DNA of 64,000 nucleotides. It comes from Corynebacterium freiburgense. GTDB taxonomy: Bacteria > Actinomycetota > Actinomycetes > Mycobacteriales > Mycobacteriaceae. A program made the translations under genes and the position numbers. Position 1 is the first letter of the stretch. Every line of letters starts with the position of its first letter. Under the pieces are notes generated by a model. It did not search any database. It saw only the letters and a list, made by a program, of their open reading frames with translations, and had not been told where the DNA came from. Below, piece by piece: positions 29,621-44,816 of the stretch. The stretch spans positions 2,418,001 through 2,482,000 of the forward strand of contig NZ_CP047355.1 of assembly GCF_030408815.1 (NCBI RefSeq). Direction: 5' to 3'.

Positions 29621-30415
29621 GTGCGACATATTTACCGACGCCTTACATCACTTGCCAATAGTTTTTGGGCAGTGCCAGTTCTCTGCGTAATCTCTGCAGT
29701 TGTTCTTGCCGAATTTGTGGTTGCGTTTGACCGCTCTTTACCTCCTGGTATGCGGCTAGCCATCCTTAACTCAGTATTGGAACTAGGTATCGACGGCTCT
29801 CGCGCGCTGCTTGGCGGCATTGGTGCAGCCACCTTTGGCGCCGCCGCCACCGCCTTTTCAATTACAGTTTCCGTAATTGCAACTGCAAGTACCAGCTACG
29901 GCCCGCGTCTAGTTGGCGACTTTATGGCAGACCGCAAAAACCAGTGGATACTTGGTACTTTAGTATCCACTTTTGTCTACACCACTCTTGTACTACGCAC
30001 AGTCCGGACGGCCACCGATGATGGTGAGCCTTTCGTACCGCGCATGGCTGTTGGCATTGCAATTCTTCTCGCCATTTTGAATGTGTTTCTTATAATCGCG
30101 TTTATTCACCACACATCTATTTCCATTCGGGTGGAGACCTTAACAACAGGTGTATCCCGAGGATTCCGTAAAACACTAGATCGAGAACTCAAACTTAATA
30201 AAGACCGAACGGAACGAGCATCTCAAGCCGGGCACGCCATCAAAGAAGCCCCAGAAGGCGGAACACTCATTCGCGCACACCGCGAAGGCTATATTATCGA
30301 CATTGATATTGACAGTCTTGTCCAGGCACTTTCAAATGACGGCGGACGTGCGCCGATATCACTTTCGACCAAGAGCGAATCAATACCGAACTTGCACGCG
30401 AACAACGTCTGGTAA
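29621..30415 (+). CDS. DUF2254 membrane protein, C-terminally shortened
   Basis: 264 residues from a GTG start. Four hydrophobic segments (about 12-32, 60-90, 105-122, 140-165) and the motif AFSITVSVIATASTSYGPRLVGDFMAD place it in DUF2254, a family of predicted membrane proteins usually above 400 residues. Here the similarity stops near residue 240 (HREGYIIDIDIDSLVQAL) and the last 25 residues are unrelated, so the soluble C-terminal half is missing. Just beyond, in another frame (30344-30439), a short segment ending ELAREQRLVKLARGEA looks like the tail of a different protein. It is a probable deletion product. Function unknown. Confidence 0.75.
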   Translation: MRHIYRRLTSLANSFWAVPVLCVISAVVLAEFVVAFDRSLPPGMRLAILNSVLELGIDGSRALLGGIGAATFGAAATAFSITVSVIATASTSYGPRLVGDFMADRKNQWILGTLVSTFVYTTLVLRTVRTATDDGEPFVPRMAVGIAILLAILNVFLIIAFIHHTSISIRVETLTTGVSRGFRKTLDRELKLNKDRTERASQAGHAIKEAPEGGTLIRAHREGYIIDIDIDSLVQALSNDGGRAPISLSTKSESIPNLHANNVW

Positions 30416-30488
30416 AACTCGCACGGGGTGAAGCATAAATCTAAACAGGAAGGACAAAAATGTCACCGTTACCACTTACGATCTCCCC

Positions 30489-30887
30489 ATGACCACATTC
30501 GCGCCAACAAGCATTATTCTTTACGTCACTGATGTCAATGTGAGCACGGAATTCTACCGTGCCGCGCTTGATAAAGAACCAGTTGAAATATTCCAAGACT
30601 TCGCTATTTTCGCATTGACCAACGACGTCACTATTGGGCTCCAAACTCGCAGTGAAATCGACCCTAAAGCTCAAGGTGCACCTGGCAGCGTCGAACTTTC
30701 AATGAGCTATGCCAAGCGTAACGACGTCGATACGCTCCACCGCAGATGGTCAGGCCTAGGCTTCCAAATCGCACTCGCCCCCACAGAACTCGAATTCGGA
30801 TATACCTTTGTAGCCACAGACCCTGACGGCCACCGATTGCGAGTATGCGCAACTGACACCAGCGGGATCAATGAATTAAGCACATAA
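30489..30887 (+). CDS. VOC-superfamily (glyoxalase-like) protein
   Basis: 132 residues with two beta-alpha-beta-beta-beta repeats, the fold of glyoxalase I, bleomycin-resistance proteins and extradiol dioxygenases. The opening SIILYVTDVNVSTEFYRAAL and the closing FVATDPDGHRLRVCA are typical. The metal-ligand His positions are only partly kept, so binding protein or enzyme is undecided. Stands alone between the DUF2254 gene and repeat locus C. Confidence 0.8.
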   Translation: MTTFAPTSIILYVTDVNVSTEFYRAALDKEPVEIFQDFAIFALTNDVTIGLQTRSEIDPKAQGAPGSVELSMSYAKRNDVDTLHRRWSGLGFQIALAPTELEFGYTFVATDPDGHRLRVCATDTSGINELST

Positions 30888-30961
30888 AACCCACCTCCTG
30901 AGCACACCCCCGAAAGTTAAACCGACTTTTGACTCTATAGTGTTTTGAGGTGGGTGATGTG

Positions 30962-31242
30962 AAATCTGCCTGATAATTTTGGCCGGTGGGCCGGTTTCCC
31001 GGGCGTTTAATAGGCCTACCCTATTGAACTAGTGATGTTTGTATATCGAGTGTCGCAGATTCCATAAAACAGGCCCGTTCCGGTGGGATTTGTGACAACA
31101 GCCCATGTTGTACACAATCGTTGACCTGCGGTTTGTCGCAGATTCCATAAAACAGGCCCGTTCTGGTGGAATCTGTGACAGGATCCCTACCTATCGTGTC
31201 ACAAATTCCATAAAAACAGCCGAAAAAATGGAATCTGTGACA
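30962..31242 (-). repeat. Modular hairpin repeat, locus C (reversed)
   Basis: Reverse orientation. The arm AAATCTGCCT is at 30962-30971 and the 25-bp hairpin GTTTAATAGG/CCTATTGAAC at 31005-31029. Three hairpin units follow at 31051-31097, 31134-31180 and 31197-31242. Two units have an altered loop, CAGGCCCGTTCYGGTGG, not seen elsewhere. The surrounding gap (30888-31475) has no gene; the stop of the VOC gene is followed by a CCCACCTC/GAGGTGGG pair. Confidence 0.9.
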
Positions 31243-31475
31243 ACCCGCCCAACCAGCGCCCGAAAGGACCAGGTCACCGGACGTGCGCAACCACACCACC
31301 AGGCCACAAACCCCACCAGCGACAAAACCTAGCCAGAGAACCACCGGAAAAGCCAACCACCCAAGCGATCGTGCGGCAACACAAAAATCCCCATCTAAAG
31401 AACCATTCAAAGGATTCCAAAGACGGGGAGCAAATTGTTTTAGTGGGTATTTGATTTTAAGTACTGAGTTTTTAG

Positions 31476-31548
31476 TGGAGCTAACGGGACTCGAACCCGT
31501 GACCCCCACACTGCCAGTGTGGTGCGCTACCAGCTGCGCCATAGCCCC
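31476..31548 (-). tRNA. tRNA-Ala (GGC)
   Basis: 73-nt cloverleaf on the minus strand: acceptor GGGGCTA / TAGCTCC with discriminator A, D-arm GCGC, anticodon loop CTGGCAG giving anticodon GGC, T-loop TTCGAGT. CCA is not encoded. Confidence 0.95.
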
Positions 31549-31752
31549 TTTGTCTACTTGATGCGACTCTCAACAATGTACACGCATCTCTCAGGTTCGA
31601 CAAATCCACTGCTCACTGGGTGTGTGAAATTGCAATGGTGGTCTCGAAAGCACCCTCAAAACCGACTCAGCCCCATGTGTAGTAGATACAACCTACGCAT
31701 GGGGCTGAAGTTGATTCCATAATGAACAGGCGTAGCTCTCGCGCCTAGGAAC

Positions 31753-32469
31753 TTAGCCGTTCACTACGGTTTCAACCCAGTTTTCTAGAGGCACATCTTC
31801 GCCTTTGTAGATCACATGTGGGGAGGAGACATTGCCAATATCGCCTTCGAGTTTCTTGCTATTGGTTTGTGTGGCTTTGAGGTAGTCGTCTTGGTTGCCT
31901 TCTTGAATAGCGTTTACTGTGCTTTCGGCGGAGCCGAGTTTGGAGGCTGCGCTGGCAAAGTCATCGAGGCCCCATTTTCCTTGGATGCTGGATTGTTGCT
32001 TCATTAGGAAAACTCGGTAATTCCAATAAGCTTCAGCTTCGCCTGCAGATGCGAGTTTTTGAGCGGAAGTACCAGCCCTGGTGGAGTGTCCATCGTTATT
32101 CCCACGATCGAGGAAATTGAGGCTGCGTACATTCACAACGAGTTTGCCGTCCTCGATGGCTTTTTTCATGTCCGCATCTGAGTGTTCGGCAAGACTAGCA
32201 CAGGCTGGGCAGGAAAAGTCTTCATAAAGGTCAACTACCGGAGTCGAATCGGTTGCTTTATCAGACTTCAATACCACTGCACCGTCTTCGAGCTTCGCTT
32301 CGAATGCAACGGATTCTTTTTGGTAATCGCCAAGGAGGGCTTCCTGTTTGGCGGATTTGCCGCTGACCACAATGTAGCCTACAAGGCCCACGGCAAGCAG
32401 AAGTACGATTAGCAATGCCCAGAGGAAGCCATTGCTTTTTTCATTTGGGTTTTTAACTTTATTGCTCAC
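31753..32469 (-). CDS. DsbA-like thioredoxin-domain protein, membrane anchored
   Basis: 238 residues: a short basic N-terminus, one membrane helix (about 15-36), then an extracytoplasmic thioredoxin-like domain with the redox motif CPAC in VVDLYEDFSCPACASLAEHS. The cis-proline region is VSSPHVIYKGE. Role: disulfide formation or exchange outside the membrane. It is directly downstream of a MauE-like gene (18 bases), which fits a paired redox system where the membrane protein recycles the thioredoxin-like partner. This pair is found next to pgm in related species. Confidence 0.88.
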   Translation of the reverse strand: MSNKVKNPNEKSNGFLWALLIVLLLAVGLVGYIVVSGKSAKQEALLGDYQKESVAFEAKLEDGAVVLKSDKATDSTPVVDLYEDFSCPACASLAEHSDADMKKAIEDGKLVVNVRSLNFLDRGNNDGHSTRAGTSAQKLASAGEAEAYWNYRVFLMKQQSSIQGKWGLDDFASAASKLGSAESTVNAIQEGNQDDYLKATQTNSKKLEGDIGNVSSPHVIYKGEDVPLENWVETVVNG

Positions 32470-32487
32470 TTGATTCCTTGTTGAGTT

Positions 32488-32991
32488 TTACGGGTAAATG
32501 GCAAATCGCCGAAATGGACGATACGCAGTCCAGGCAGCCATTGCAATAAATGCAATATCGCGCAGGATTTCCACGAAGTATGTCCAGCCTGTAACGGAAG
32601 CATCATAGCCACCGCCACCAAAACAGCCGCAGTCAATGGTGAGTCCACGGGCCCAGGCGGAAGCAATACCTCCAATAAAAGCAACGAAAATCAGTGCGGA
32701 AACAATTCCCGTTGCTCGGAGAAATACACCGAGGATAAGCAGGATCCCCAAGGCGATTTCCAGAGGCGGCAAAATATCAGCTATAAGGTAACTTATTTGG
32801 GCGTTGAAAATTTCATAGGCAAGAACCGATTGTTTTGTGGCCACAGGGTCGGCGATTTTCAACCAACCGCTTACAATCCACACGGCAGCCAGCCCAAAAC
32901 GCGCGAGTGCTGAAACGATTTCACTGACAACGCCGGTCGCGGGCGTCGATACGTTTTTTGCGGTTACGGACACAATCCCCAACCATAGCAA
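32488..32991 (-). CDS. MauE/DoxX-like redox-associated membrane protein
   Basis: 167 residues with four membrane helices, matching the MauE family. A conserved CGCFGG motif (DCGCFGGGGYD) between helices 3 and 4 resembles the cysteine pair of MauE, which helps keep extracytoplasmic thiols in the right redox state. Expected partner is the DsbA-like protein encoded 18 bases downstream. The start could be a few codons later; ATG 32991 is used. Confidence 0.87.
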   Translation of the reverse strand: MLWLGIVSVTAKNVSTPATGVVSEIVSALARFGLAAVWIVSGWLKIADPVATKQSVLAYEIFNAQISYLIADILPPLEIALGILLILGVFLRATGIVSALIFVAFIGGIASAWARGLTIDCGCFGGGGYDASVTGWTYFVEILRDIAFIAMAAWTAYRPFRRFAIYP

Positions 32992-32993
32992 AA

Positions 32994-33019
32994 CTCCCCT
33001 CCCATAATAAGGAGGAGAG
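32994..33019 (-). terminator. Terminator after pgm
   Basis: Stem CTCCCCTCC / GGAGGAGAG (imperfect, about 8 pairs), located just past the pgm stop and followed on the minus strand by a short T-run. Confidence 0.55.
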
Positions 33020-33029
33020 TAGAAAAACC

Positions 33030-34685
33030 TTAGCCTAACACTGAGCTTACCAATGCCTGGGCTTCTTGCTGAACCTGTGCAAGGTGCTCAGCGCCGAGGA
33101 AGGATTCAGCATAGATCTTATACTTATCCTCTGTGCCCGACGGCCGCGCCGCAAACCAGGCATTTTCAGTGGTCACCTTAAGGCCACCAATAGCCGCACC
33201 ATTACCTGGGGCCTGCGTAAGCTTTGCGGTAATCGTCTCACCCGCGAGTGTCGACGCCGTGACCTGCTCCGGTGACAGTTTCTTTAGCACCGCCTTCTGT
33301 TCGCGGTTGGCCTCAGCATCCGTTCGGGCATACACCGGTGCACCAAACTTAGCAGCAAGTTCCGCGTAGCGAGCCGAAGGTGTTTTCCCTGTTACCGCAG
33401 TAATCTCGCTCGCCAAAAGATCAAGAATAATCCCGTCTTTATCGGTGGACCATACGGTGCCATTGTGGCGCAAGAAAGAAGCGCCCGCAGATTCCTCACC
33501 GCCGAAACCAACCGAACCATCGATAAGCCCTGGTACAAACCACTTAAAACCAACAGGAACTTCAATAAGTTTCCGCCCTAGCTCTGCCACAACACGATCA
33601 ATCATTGACGAGGAAACAAGGGTCTTCCCCACCGCTGTATCAGCAGCCCAACCTGGACGGTGCGCGAATAGATACTCGATTGCAACAGCAAGATAGTGAT
33701 TAGGATTCATCAAACCGGCGTCAGGAGTCACAATGCCATGCCGGTCCGCATCCGCATCATTACCGGTCGCAATATCAAACTTATCGCGATTATGCACCAA
33801 TGAAGCCATTGAATTCGGGGAGGAACAATCCATGCGAATCTTGCCATCAGTATCCAGGGTCATAAACCGCCATGTTGCATCGACCTTCGGATTCACCACT
33901 GTGAGGTTCAAACCATGGGCATCCGCAATAGCACCCCAATAATCTACCGAGGCACCACCCATCGGATCTGCACCGATCCGCACGCCCGCATTGCGAATAG
34001 CAGCCAGGTCAACCACATTCGGGAGATCAGACACATAATTCTGCAAATACTCATAGCGCACCGCGCGAGAATCAAGCACACCCTCCACCGGAGTGCGCTT
34101 CACATCCTTCAAACCTCCCCGAAGAATCTCATTCGCACGATCCGCAATCCAATCGGTGGCGTCCGTATCAGCCGGGCCACCATTTGGAGGATTGTATTTA
34201 AACCCACCATCCCGAGGCGGATTATGCGACGGCGTAATCACAATCCCATCGGCGCGTTTCGGATCCGAACCCGTCACTCCACCATCAAGCTTCGCATTAT
34301 GCGCAAGAATCGCATGCGACACCGCCGGAGTAGGCGTATAACGACCCGCGGCGTCGACAAGCACAGTCAAACCATGCGCAAGCAACACCTCCAACGCAGA
34401 CACCATCGCCGGCTCCGAAAGTGCGTGCGTATCACGACCAATAAACACCGGACCGGTGATCCCCGCGCGCTCCCGAAACTCCACAATCGCCTGCGTAGTA
34501 GCCAAAATATGATGCTCATTAAACGCAGCATCCAATGAACTACCCCGATGCCCCGACGTACCAAACACCACCTGCTGATCAGGATTCTCCGGATCCGGCT
34601 GGCGAGTGTAATACGCAGTAACAAGCTCGGCAATATCAATCAAATCACGATCTTCGGCAAGCTGACCAGCGCGTTCATGAGCCAT
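33030..34685 (-). CDS. pgm: Phosphoglucomutase (alpha-D-glucose)
   Basis: Interconverts glucose-1-phosphate and glucose-6-phosphate. 551 residues from ATG 34685; the active-site Ser loop is [11 protein letters not shown] (about 150-160), metal loop DADADRHG, sugar loop GFGGEESAG, phosphate loop [14 protein letters not shown]. It belongs to the bacterial Pgm type of about 545-560 residues. The frame is open 11 codons upstream, but AAAAGC and the MAHERAGQ start fit. Links glycolysis to glycogen synthesis and, together with glgX at 59.4 kb, to glycogen turnover. Confidence 0.96.
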   Translation of the reverse strand: MAHERAGQLAEDRDLIDIAELVTAYYTRQPDPENPDQQVVFGTSGHRGSSLDAAFNEHHILATTQAIVEFRERAGITGPVFIGRDTHALSEPAMVSALEVLLAHGLTVLVDAAGRYTPTPAVSHAILAHNAKLDGGVTGSDPKRADGIVITPSHNPPRDGGFKYNPPNGGPADTDATDWIADRANEILRGGLKDVKRTPVEGVLDSRAVRYEYLQNYVSDLPNVVDLAAIRNAGVRIGADPMGGASVDYWGAIADAHGLNLTVVNPKVDATWRFMTLDTDGKIRMDCSSPNSMASLVHNRDKFDIATGNDADADRHGIVTPDAGLMNPNHYLAVAIEYLFAHRPGWAADTAVGKTLVSSSMIDRVVAELGRKLIEVPVGFKWFVPGLIDGSVGFGGEESAGASFLRHNGTVWSTDKDGIILDLLASEITAVTGKTPSARYAELAAKFGAPVYARTDAEANREQKAVLKKLSPEQVTASTLAGETITAKLTQAPGNGAAIGGLKVTTENAWFAARPSGTEDKYKIYAESFLGAEHLAQVQQEAQALVSSVLG

Positions 34686-35897
34686 AAGCTTTTCCAACTC
34701 CAATCTACAAAGACACACTCCTCATGCCCATCTTCCTCTCTTTTTTCGCCTCGTGCATAAGTTCCCCCAGAGGTGGTGGGAAAGCACGACGAAATAAGGG
34801 ATCTTCGAACACATATTTGCGCCAATTGGTAGTAGGGTTGCTTAGAATTAAATTACTCACTACTTGGTGGCCGCTGGGGCTGGGTTTGATCTGGGTTTGT
34901 GGGGTTTGGGGCTTGTTTTTGGCCGGTGGCTTGGTTGGGTGCTTGTGGTTTGGTTGTGTGCGTCCGGCGGCCTGGGATTTGGTTGGGAGGTGCTTGGTCT
35001 GGTTGGGATGTGCTCAGTCTTTTTGGGTACTGTTTGGGCGCTGGTTGGTCTTTTTGGGCGCTGGTTGGGCGTGTTGTCACAGATTCCATTTTTTCGGCCG
35101 ATTTTATGGAATCTGCGACACGATAGGTAGGGAACCTGTCACAGATTCCATTTTTTTCGCTGTTTTAATGGAATCTGCGACAAACCCCAGGTCAACGATT
35201 GTGCACAATCTTGGTTGCTGTCACAAATTCCATTTTTTCAGGCGATTTTATGGAATCTGCGACACTCAGTATGAAAACATCACTAGTTCAATAGGGTGAG
35301 CCTATCAAACACCCCGGAAAGCGGCTCAAAGGCTCGGGAAACCAGCCAACCCGCCCCGAAAACCAACTCAAACACCCGGGAAACCCTGGATTTTCAGCCA
35401 ACCCGCCCCGAAAACCAGGCAGATCTGACACCCCCCACCCGAAAATCAGGCAGATTTCACATCACCCACAACCCACCACCGCATTTCCCCAACTCACACC
35501 ACAAGGCCAGGACCCCACAACACAAATCTGCCTGCCTTAGCCTTCCTTAAGCCTGGCTAGACCTGTTCCACCCCACCCCCGAACCTCCCCCCCTAGCAAC
35601 CTAGGACAAAAACTTTCCTAGCTTTCCGGGCACCAGCACACCGGCACCAGCACACCACCACCAGCAGCACACAACTTGTTACCGCCACACGCAAGAGCCG
35701 AAAATACGAGTTCTGGAAAACTCTTACCCCAGAACTTCCCAATTTCTACCCCCGAAGTTGGTGTTTTCTAGCCTTTCTTACTTGGCTTTCCACCAACTGA
35801 GGTTTTTGTATGTAATAGTGTTTCCACACCTTGGGCAGCCGTAAGCTAGCTCACAATTTTTCTTTATTTACTTTGACCGTTATGGGGTGAGGCGCCG
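34686..35897. other. Non-coding stretch carrying repeat locus D
   Basis: 1.2 kb between divergent pgm and the symporter gene, with no supported gene. It holds a T/G-rich stretch (about 34865-35074), the hairpin units of locus D and an A/C-rich stretch to 35535. Behind it is a GGCACCAGCACACC triplication (about 35630-35665). An open frame crosses the repeat but has no start site and is not a gene. Confidence 0.7.
35075..35533 (+). repeat. Modular hairpin repeat, locus D
   Basis: Units at 35075-35120, 35137-35182 and 35219-35264. The 25-bp hairpin at 35286-35310 has arms GTTCAATAGG and CCTATCAAAC, one mismatch. The right arms AGGCAGATTT (35448-35457) and AAATCTGCCT (35524-35533) are present. 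This is the most complete copy together with A and F. Confidence 0.93.
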
Positions 35898-37316
35898 TTG
35901 TCTAGTTTTAGTGAGACAATTTCTGCTGTTAATAGTCTTGTTTGGGGTCCTTTTCTATTAATCCCGATGCTGATTGGCACGGGTTTGTTTTTGACCGTTC
36001 GGCTACGAGGGATTCAGTTTCGAACGCTGGGCCCCGCCTTGCGTCATGGAATTATTGACCGGAATGATACTGAGGGCGCCGGCGATATCTCGAACTATCA
36101 GGCTTTGACTACTGCACTCGCCGCTACGGTGGGTGTGGGCAATATTGTTGGCGTTGCCACGGCTATTTCTATTGGTGGCCCAGGCTCGTTGTTCTGGATG
36201 TGGGTAACGGGTTTGGTCGGTATGGCGTCAAAGTATTCGGAGGCTTATCTTGGCGTTCGTTTCCGTGTAACCGATGCCGCTGGCGAGCAGTCGGGTGGCC
36301 CACAGCAATATTTAAAGCGTGGCATTCAGGCCCCAATTGGAAAGGTCCTAGCCACACTATTTGCTGCTTTTGCGGCATTAGCTTCGTTCGGCATTGGAAA
36401 TATGACACAGGCAAACTCTGTTTCGGCTGGGCTGCATGATGCATTTGGTTGGGATAAGTGGATTGTAGGCGTGGTGTTGTTTGTGGCCACGGGTACTGTC
36501 CTTTTGGGTGGCATTCAGGCTATTGGCAAGGTAACCGCTGCATTTGTGCCATTAATGATCGTAATTTATTTGGTTGGCGCAACCGTAGTGTTAGTCATGC
36601 ATGCGAGCGCAATTCCAGGTGCTTTCGCGTTGATTTTTACGGATGCTTTTACTGGTAGTGCTGCTACGGGTGGTTTCGTGGGTTCGACGATTTTAATTGC
36701 ATTGCGGATGGGTGTTGCCCGTGGCCTATTCTCTAATGAGTCTGGTATGGGATCAGCTGCCATTGCCGCTGCTGCGGCAAAGACGTCACACCCGGTGCGC
36801 CAAGGTTTGGTGTCTATGAGCCAGACTTTTATTGACACTATCGTTGTGGTGACCTTTACTGGGTTGGTCATTGTGTGTACTGGCGCTTGGACAATGGGGG
36901 AGGAAAAAGCAGACGTTATGACCGCGGCCGCGTTTTCTGCTGGGCTGCCTGGGCAATGGGGTGGCACTATTGTGTCGGTTTCTATTGTGTTCTTTGCTTT
37001 TTCTACATTATTGGGCTGGTCATATTATGGAGAGCGGTGCGCTACATCGCTTCTTGGGCGGTGGGCGTCGATACCCTACCGGATGATCTTTACGATGGTC
37101 GTATTTATAGGCGCAACCATCCCCTTGGAAACCGTATGGACCGTGGCGGATTTGCTTAATGGCTTAATGGTTATGCCGAACCTGATTGGGCTGCTGCTTC
37201 TCTCCGGATTGGTTGCACGCGAAACGGCCGCCTACCTTAAGTTTGACCCCAAGCTACGCAAGCCTTCTTCGGAGGTTCGGGAGTTCCTCCGCGCCGAGGG
37301 CACTGATTGGAAGTAA
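35898..37316 (+). CDS. Amino acid carrier, sodium:alanine symporter (AgcS) family
   Basis: 472 residues, about ten to eleven membrane helices, APC superfamily. Conserved blocks: GDISNYQALTTALAATVGVGNIVGVATAISIGGPGSLFWMW with the family's TVGxGNI motif near residues 75-80, SGGPQQYLKRGI, and GLFSNESGMGSAA. It takes up alanine or glycine with Na+ in characterised members. TTG start at 35898, preceded by GGGGTGAGG; no better start is available downstream. Stands alone between repeat locus D and a SRPBCC gene. Confidence 0.93.
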   Translation: MSSFSETISAVNSLVWGPFLLIPMLIGTGLFLTVRLRGIQFRTLGPALRHGIIDRNDTEGAGDISNYQALTTALAATVGVGNIVGVATAISIGGPGSLFWMWVTGLVGMASKYSEAYLGVRFRVTDAAGEQSGGPQQYLKRGIQAPIGKVLATLFAAFAALASFGIGNMTQANSVSAGLHDAFGWDKWIVGVVLFVATGTVLLGGIQAIGKVTAAFVPLMIVIYLVGATVVLVMHASAIPGAFALIFTDAFTGSAATGGFVGSTILIALRMGVARGLFSNESGMGSAAIAAAAAKTSHPVRQGLVSMSQTFIDTIVVVTFTGLVIVCTGAWTMGEEKADVMTAAAFSAGLPGQWGGTIVSVSIVFFAFSTLLGWSYYGERCATSLLGRWASIPYRMIFTMVVFIGATIPLETVWTVADLLNGLMVMPNLIGLLLLSGLVARETAAYLKFDPKLRKPSSEVREFLRAEGTDWK

Positions 37317-37440
37317 TCCCTGTGTTCGATACGTGCTACAGAGCTAAGCGCGTATCGACGCCACGCCCCGCACAGCAATCAGCCCACTTCAACGGTATTG
37401 CCCTCGCATTGCCTATCGGATTCATGGTGTAATCGAAACC

Positions 37441-37920
37441 ATGAATCCAGAAGATTTTCGCGCTACCGAATCAATTCATATTGATGCCAGCCCTAATACT
37501 GTGTTCGACACGATTACAGATATCAAACGGACTGGCGAGTGGAGTCCAGTCGTAGAAACATGTTGGTGGGAGACTGAACCTGCGGGTGATCCGCAAGTTG
37601 GAGATATTTTCTTCGGCCGCAATGTGACCCCAGAACGCACTTGGGAAACCCAATGCACGGTAACTGCAGCAGAGCGCCCAACTCGTTTTACATGGGTTGT
37701 TGGAGATGGAATTGTGAATTGGGGTTTCGAACTCGCACCAGCAAATAACGGAACTACTCTTACCGAACTTTGGGAAGTCACCGACCACGGGTTTATGTTT
37801 TTTGAAAATAAATACGGGGCTGACGCATCCAATGTTCTTGAGTCGCGACGTCGCGACGCTCTCGAAGGTATCCCAGCCACGCTTGCACGTATCAAGGAAA
37901 TCATCGAACAGTCTGATTAG
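37441..37920 (+). CDS. SRPBCC-family (polyketide cyclase/START-like) protein
   Basis: 159 residues with the helix-grip fold pattern: the ESIHIDASPNTVFDTITDIKRTGEWSPVVE opening is characteristic of the SRPBCC superfamily, which binds hydrophobic ligands. It keeps WVVGDGIVNWGFELAP and a C-terminal helix. No catalytic residue can be identified, so ligand and function are open. A terminator follows before the rRNA operon. Confidence 0.85.
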   Translation: MNPEDFRATESIHIDASPNTVFDTITDIKRTGEWSPVVETCWWETEPAGDPQVGDIFFGRNVTPERTWETQCTVTAAERPTRFTWVVGDGIVNWGFELAPANNGTTLTELWEVTDHGFMFFENKYGADASNVLESRRRDALEGIPATLARIKEIIEQSD

Positions 37921-37932
37921 CGCGGTACGTAA

Positions 37933-37959
37933 AAAGCCCAACCGTGGTGGTTGGGCTTT
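37933..37959 (+). terminator. Terminator between the SRPBCC gene and 5S rRNA
   Basis: Stem AAAGCCCAACC / GGTTGGGCTTT with a 5-base loop; A-run before and T-run within, so it can act in both directions and end the rRNA operon as well. Confidence 0.85.
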
Positions 37960-37971
37960 GTGGGTTGTGGT

Positions 37972-38097
37972 GTCGGCGGTGTCCTACTCTCCCACACACT
38001 TCCGTGTGCAGTACCATTGGCGCTGGTGGGCTTAGCTTCCGGGTTCGGGATGGGTCCGGGCGTTTCCCCGCCGCTGTTGCCACCGACTGGTTGGTGG
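37972..38097 (-). rRNA. 5S ribosomal RNA (ends approximate)
   Basis: On the minus strand it contains the conserved core with CCCGAACCCGGAAGC and GGGAGAGTAGG, and terminal helix sequences GTCGGTGG / CCGCCGAC. Mature ends may differ by several bases. Confidence 0.92.
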
Positions 38098-38149
38098 GGT
38101 GGGTGTTGGTTGTTGATACTGTGTAGTGGACGCGTGGCGTGGTGTGGTG

Positions 38150-43072
<4,923 letters not shown>

Positions 43073-43302
43073 AAAAAAAGAACAATCAGCTCAAACAATC
43101 ATGAAAAGCCAACATCCCAACAAAAACAAACAACCAACAAAAACAATCAGTTGCCCAAAAAAACAAAAACAAAAAAACAGTCGAAAACCAAGTCCCAACC
43201 ATCCACCATGACCAGCCACACGCCAGCTCACGAAGCATGAACCCCGCCAGCAACACACAACCAACCACAACAAACAGCCAAAACAAACCAATCAACCACA
43301 AC

Positions 43303-43350
43303 AAACAAACATGGCACACTATCGAGTTCTCAAACAACACATTCCATTAA
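43303..43350 (-). promoter_or_regulatory. rRNA leader antitermination (boxA-like) region
   Basis: The minus strand reads GTTTGAGAACTCGATAGTGT in the 16S leader, the conserved element found upstream of actinobacterial rRNA genes and linked to Nus-dependent antitermination. A likely minus-10 box TATAGT of the operon promoter is at 43365-43370. The remaining leader to the 16S start is A/C-rich on the plus strand and holds no gene. Confidence 0.7.
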
Positions 43351-43468
43351 GCAGAGCACAACACACTATAAGCATTAAGCTCACTTGATGGGATTTATCA
43401 GCATTTTGGAAGTAGTTCCTGTCGCGCTGACTCGATCTAATCTACACATCACCACAACAACCTACAAA

Positions 43469-43500
43469 CCCGCAGGTAGAAGCATACTTTTACCTGCGGG
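43469..43500 (-). terminator. Terminator after murA
   Basis: 10-bp perfect stem CCCGCAGGTA / TACCTGCGGG around a 12-base loop, 28 bases past the murA stop and before the rRNA promoter region. Confidence 0.8.
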
Positions 43501-43527
43501 ATGCGTCGATAAGCAAGAGTGAAATGC

Positions 43528-44790
43528 CTATGTTGTTTCGGTAACGCGCTCCACCCGCGCACCCATTGCATTGAGTGACTCAACAAAATTCGGGTAGCCA
43601 CGATCGATGTGGTAAACGCCGAGTACCTCGGTAACACCATCCGCGCATAATGCCGCAAGTACCAGCCCAGCGCCAGCACGAATATCGGAGCTCCAAACGG
43701 AAGTCGATGAAAGCTGATCAACACCGCGCACCACAACATGGTGGCCGTCAACCACACAATCTGCGCCAAGGCGCTGCATTTCATCAACAAAGCGGAATCG
43801 TGACTCGAACACGTTCTCGGTGATAACACTCATGCCATCCGCAACCGCAGCGAGCCCAATCGCCATAGGTTGCAAATCTGTTGGAAAACCTGGATAAGGC
43901 AATGTTTGAAAATCTACAGCTACCGGCCGCTGGCGCATCCGTACACGGAAACCCGCCTCGAAGGTATCAATCTCCGCGCCAGCAGACTTCAGTTTTTCTA
44001 AAGGCAAATGCAACCACGTTGGGGAAATGCCCACCACGGTAATGTCGCCCTGTGTCATTGCCGCCGCATACGCCCAGGTACCAGCAACGATTCGATCTCC
44101 AATAACATTGTGCTCGGTAGGGTGTAGCTTTTCTACGCCGGTAATCGTAATGGTATTTGTGCCTGCACCCTCGATCTTGGCCCCCATAGCAATCAACATA
44201 TTGCACAAATCCACAATTTCGGGTTCGCGGGCGGCATTATCCAGTGTGGTCACCCCGTGAGCCAGCACCGCTGCAGTAAGAATATTTTCGGTAGCGCCAA
44301 CCGAAGGGAAATCTAATTTAATGTCTGCGCCTTGCAGGTGGCTTGCTTCCGCAATCACGCAACCGTGTTGAATTCGGGTTGTGGCACCCATAGTTTCCAA
44401 ACCTGTTTGGTGCATATCCAGCGGGCGGCTACCAATTGCATCACCACCAGGTAGTGCAACCACCGCGCGACCGCAGCGTGCAGTAAGTGGGCCAAGTACG
44501 CAGACGCTGGCACGGAATTTACGGACTGCCTCAAAGTCCGCATCGCTTTTTAGCGTTGCTGGGGTATTGATATATACGGAATCACCCCGCAAAAATACAT
44601 CACACCCTAATCCTTCGAGGACTTTGCGCATATAAAGGACATCGTCAATTTTGGGGCAGTTATGAATAGTTGTGACACCCTCCGCAAGGAGTGCAGCAGC
44701 CATTAGCTTCAACACACTATTTTTGGCGCCGGATACCCGCACCTCACCGCACAACCGAGCCCCACCGGTTACCAAAAAACGATCATTCAC
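43528..44790 (-). CDS. murA: UDP-N-acetylglucosamine 1-carboxyvinyltransferase
   Basis: First committed step of peptidoglycan precursor synthesis: transfers enolpyruvate from PEP to UDP-GlcNAc. 420 residues from a GTG at 44790. The conserved N-terminal [20 protein letters not shown], the catalytic Cys loop [35 protein letters not shown] and the [17 protein letters not shown] block [13 protein letters not shown] are all present. The active-site residue is Cys, so fosfomycin sensitivity would be expected from family knowledge. The open frame extends 40 codons upstream past the divergent pduO start, which is unlikely. Only 26 bases separate the two starts, suggesting leaderless mRNAs. Confidence 0.94.
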   Translation of the reverse strand: MNDRFLVTGGARLCGEVRVSGAKNSVLKLMAAALLAEGVTTIHNCPKIDDVLYMRKVLEGLGCDVFLRGDSVYINTPATLKSDADFEAVRKFRASVCVLGPLTARCGRAVVALPGGDAIGSRPLDMHQTGLETMGATTRIQHGCVIAEASHLQGADIKLDFPSVGATENILTAAVLAHGVTTLDNAAREPEIVDLCNMLIAMGAKIEGAGTNTITITGVEKLHPTEHNVIGDRIVAGTWAYAAAMTQGDITVVGISPTWLHLPLEKLKSAGAEIDTFEAGFRVRMRQRPVAVDFQTLPYPGFPTDLQPMAIGLAAVADGMSVITENVFESRFRFVDEMQRLGADCVVDGHHVVVRGVDQLSSTSVWSSDIRAGAGLVLAALCADGVTEVLGVYHIDRGYPNFVESLNAMGARVERVTETT

Positions 44791-44816
44791 CTTTCCTACA
44801 CTAGTAGCGTGAAAGT

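Noticed and set aside
31021..31542. Minus-strand frame covering repeat locus C and tRNA-Ala
   Set aside because: Starts inside the tRNA gene and is made of repeat sequence.
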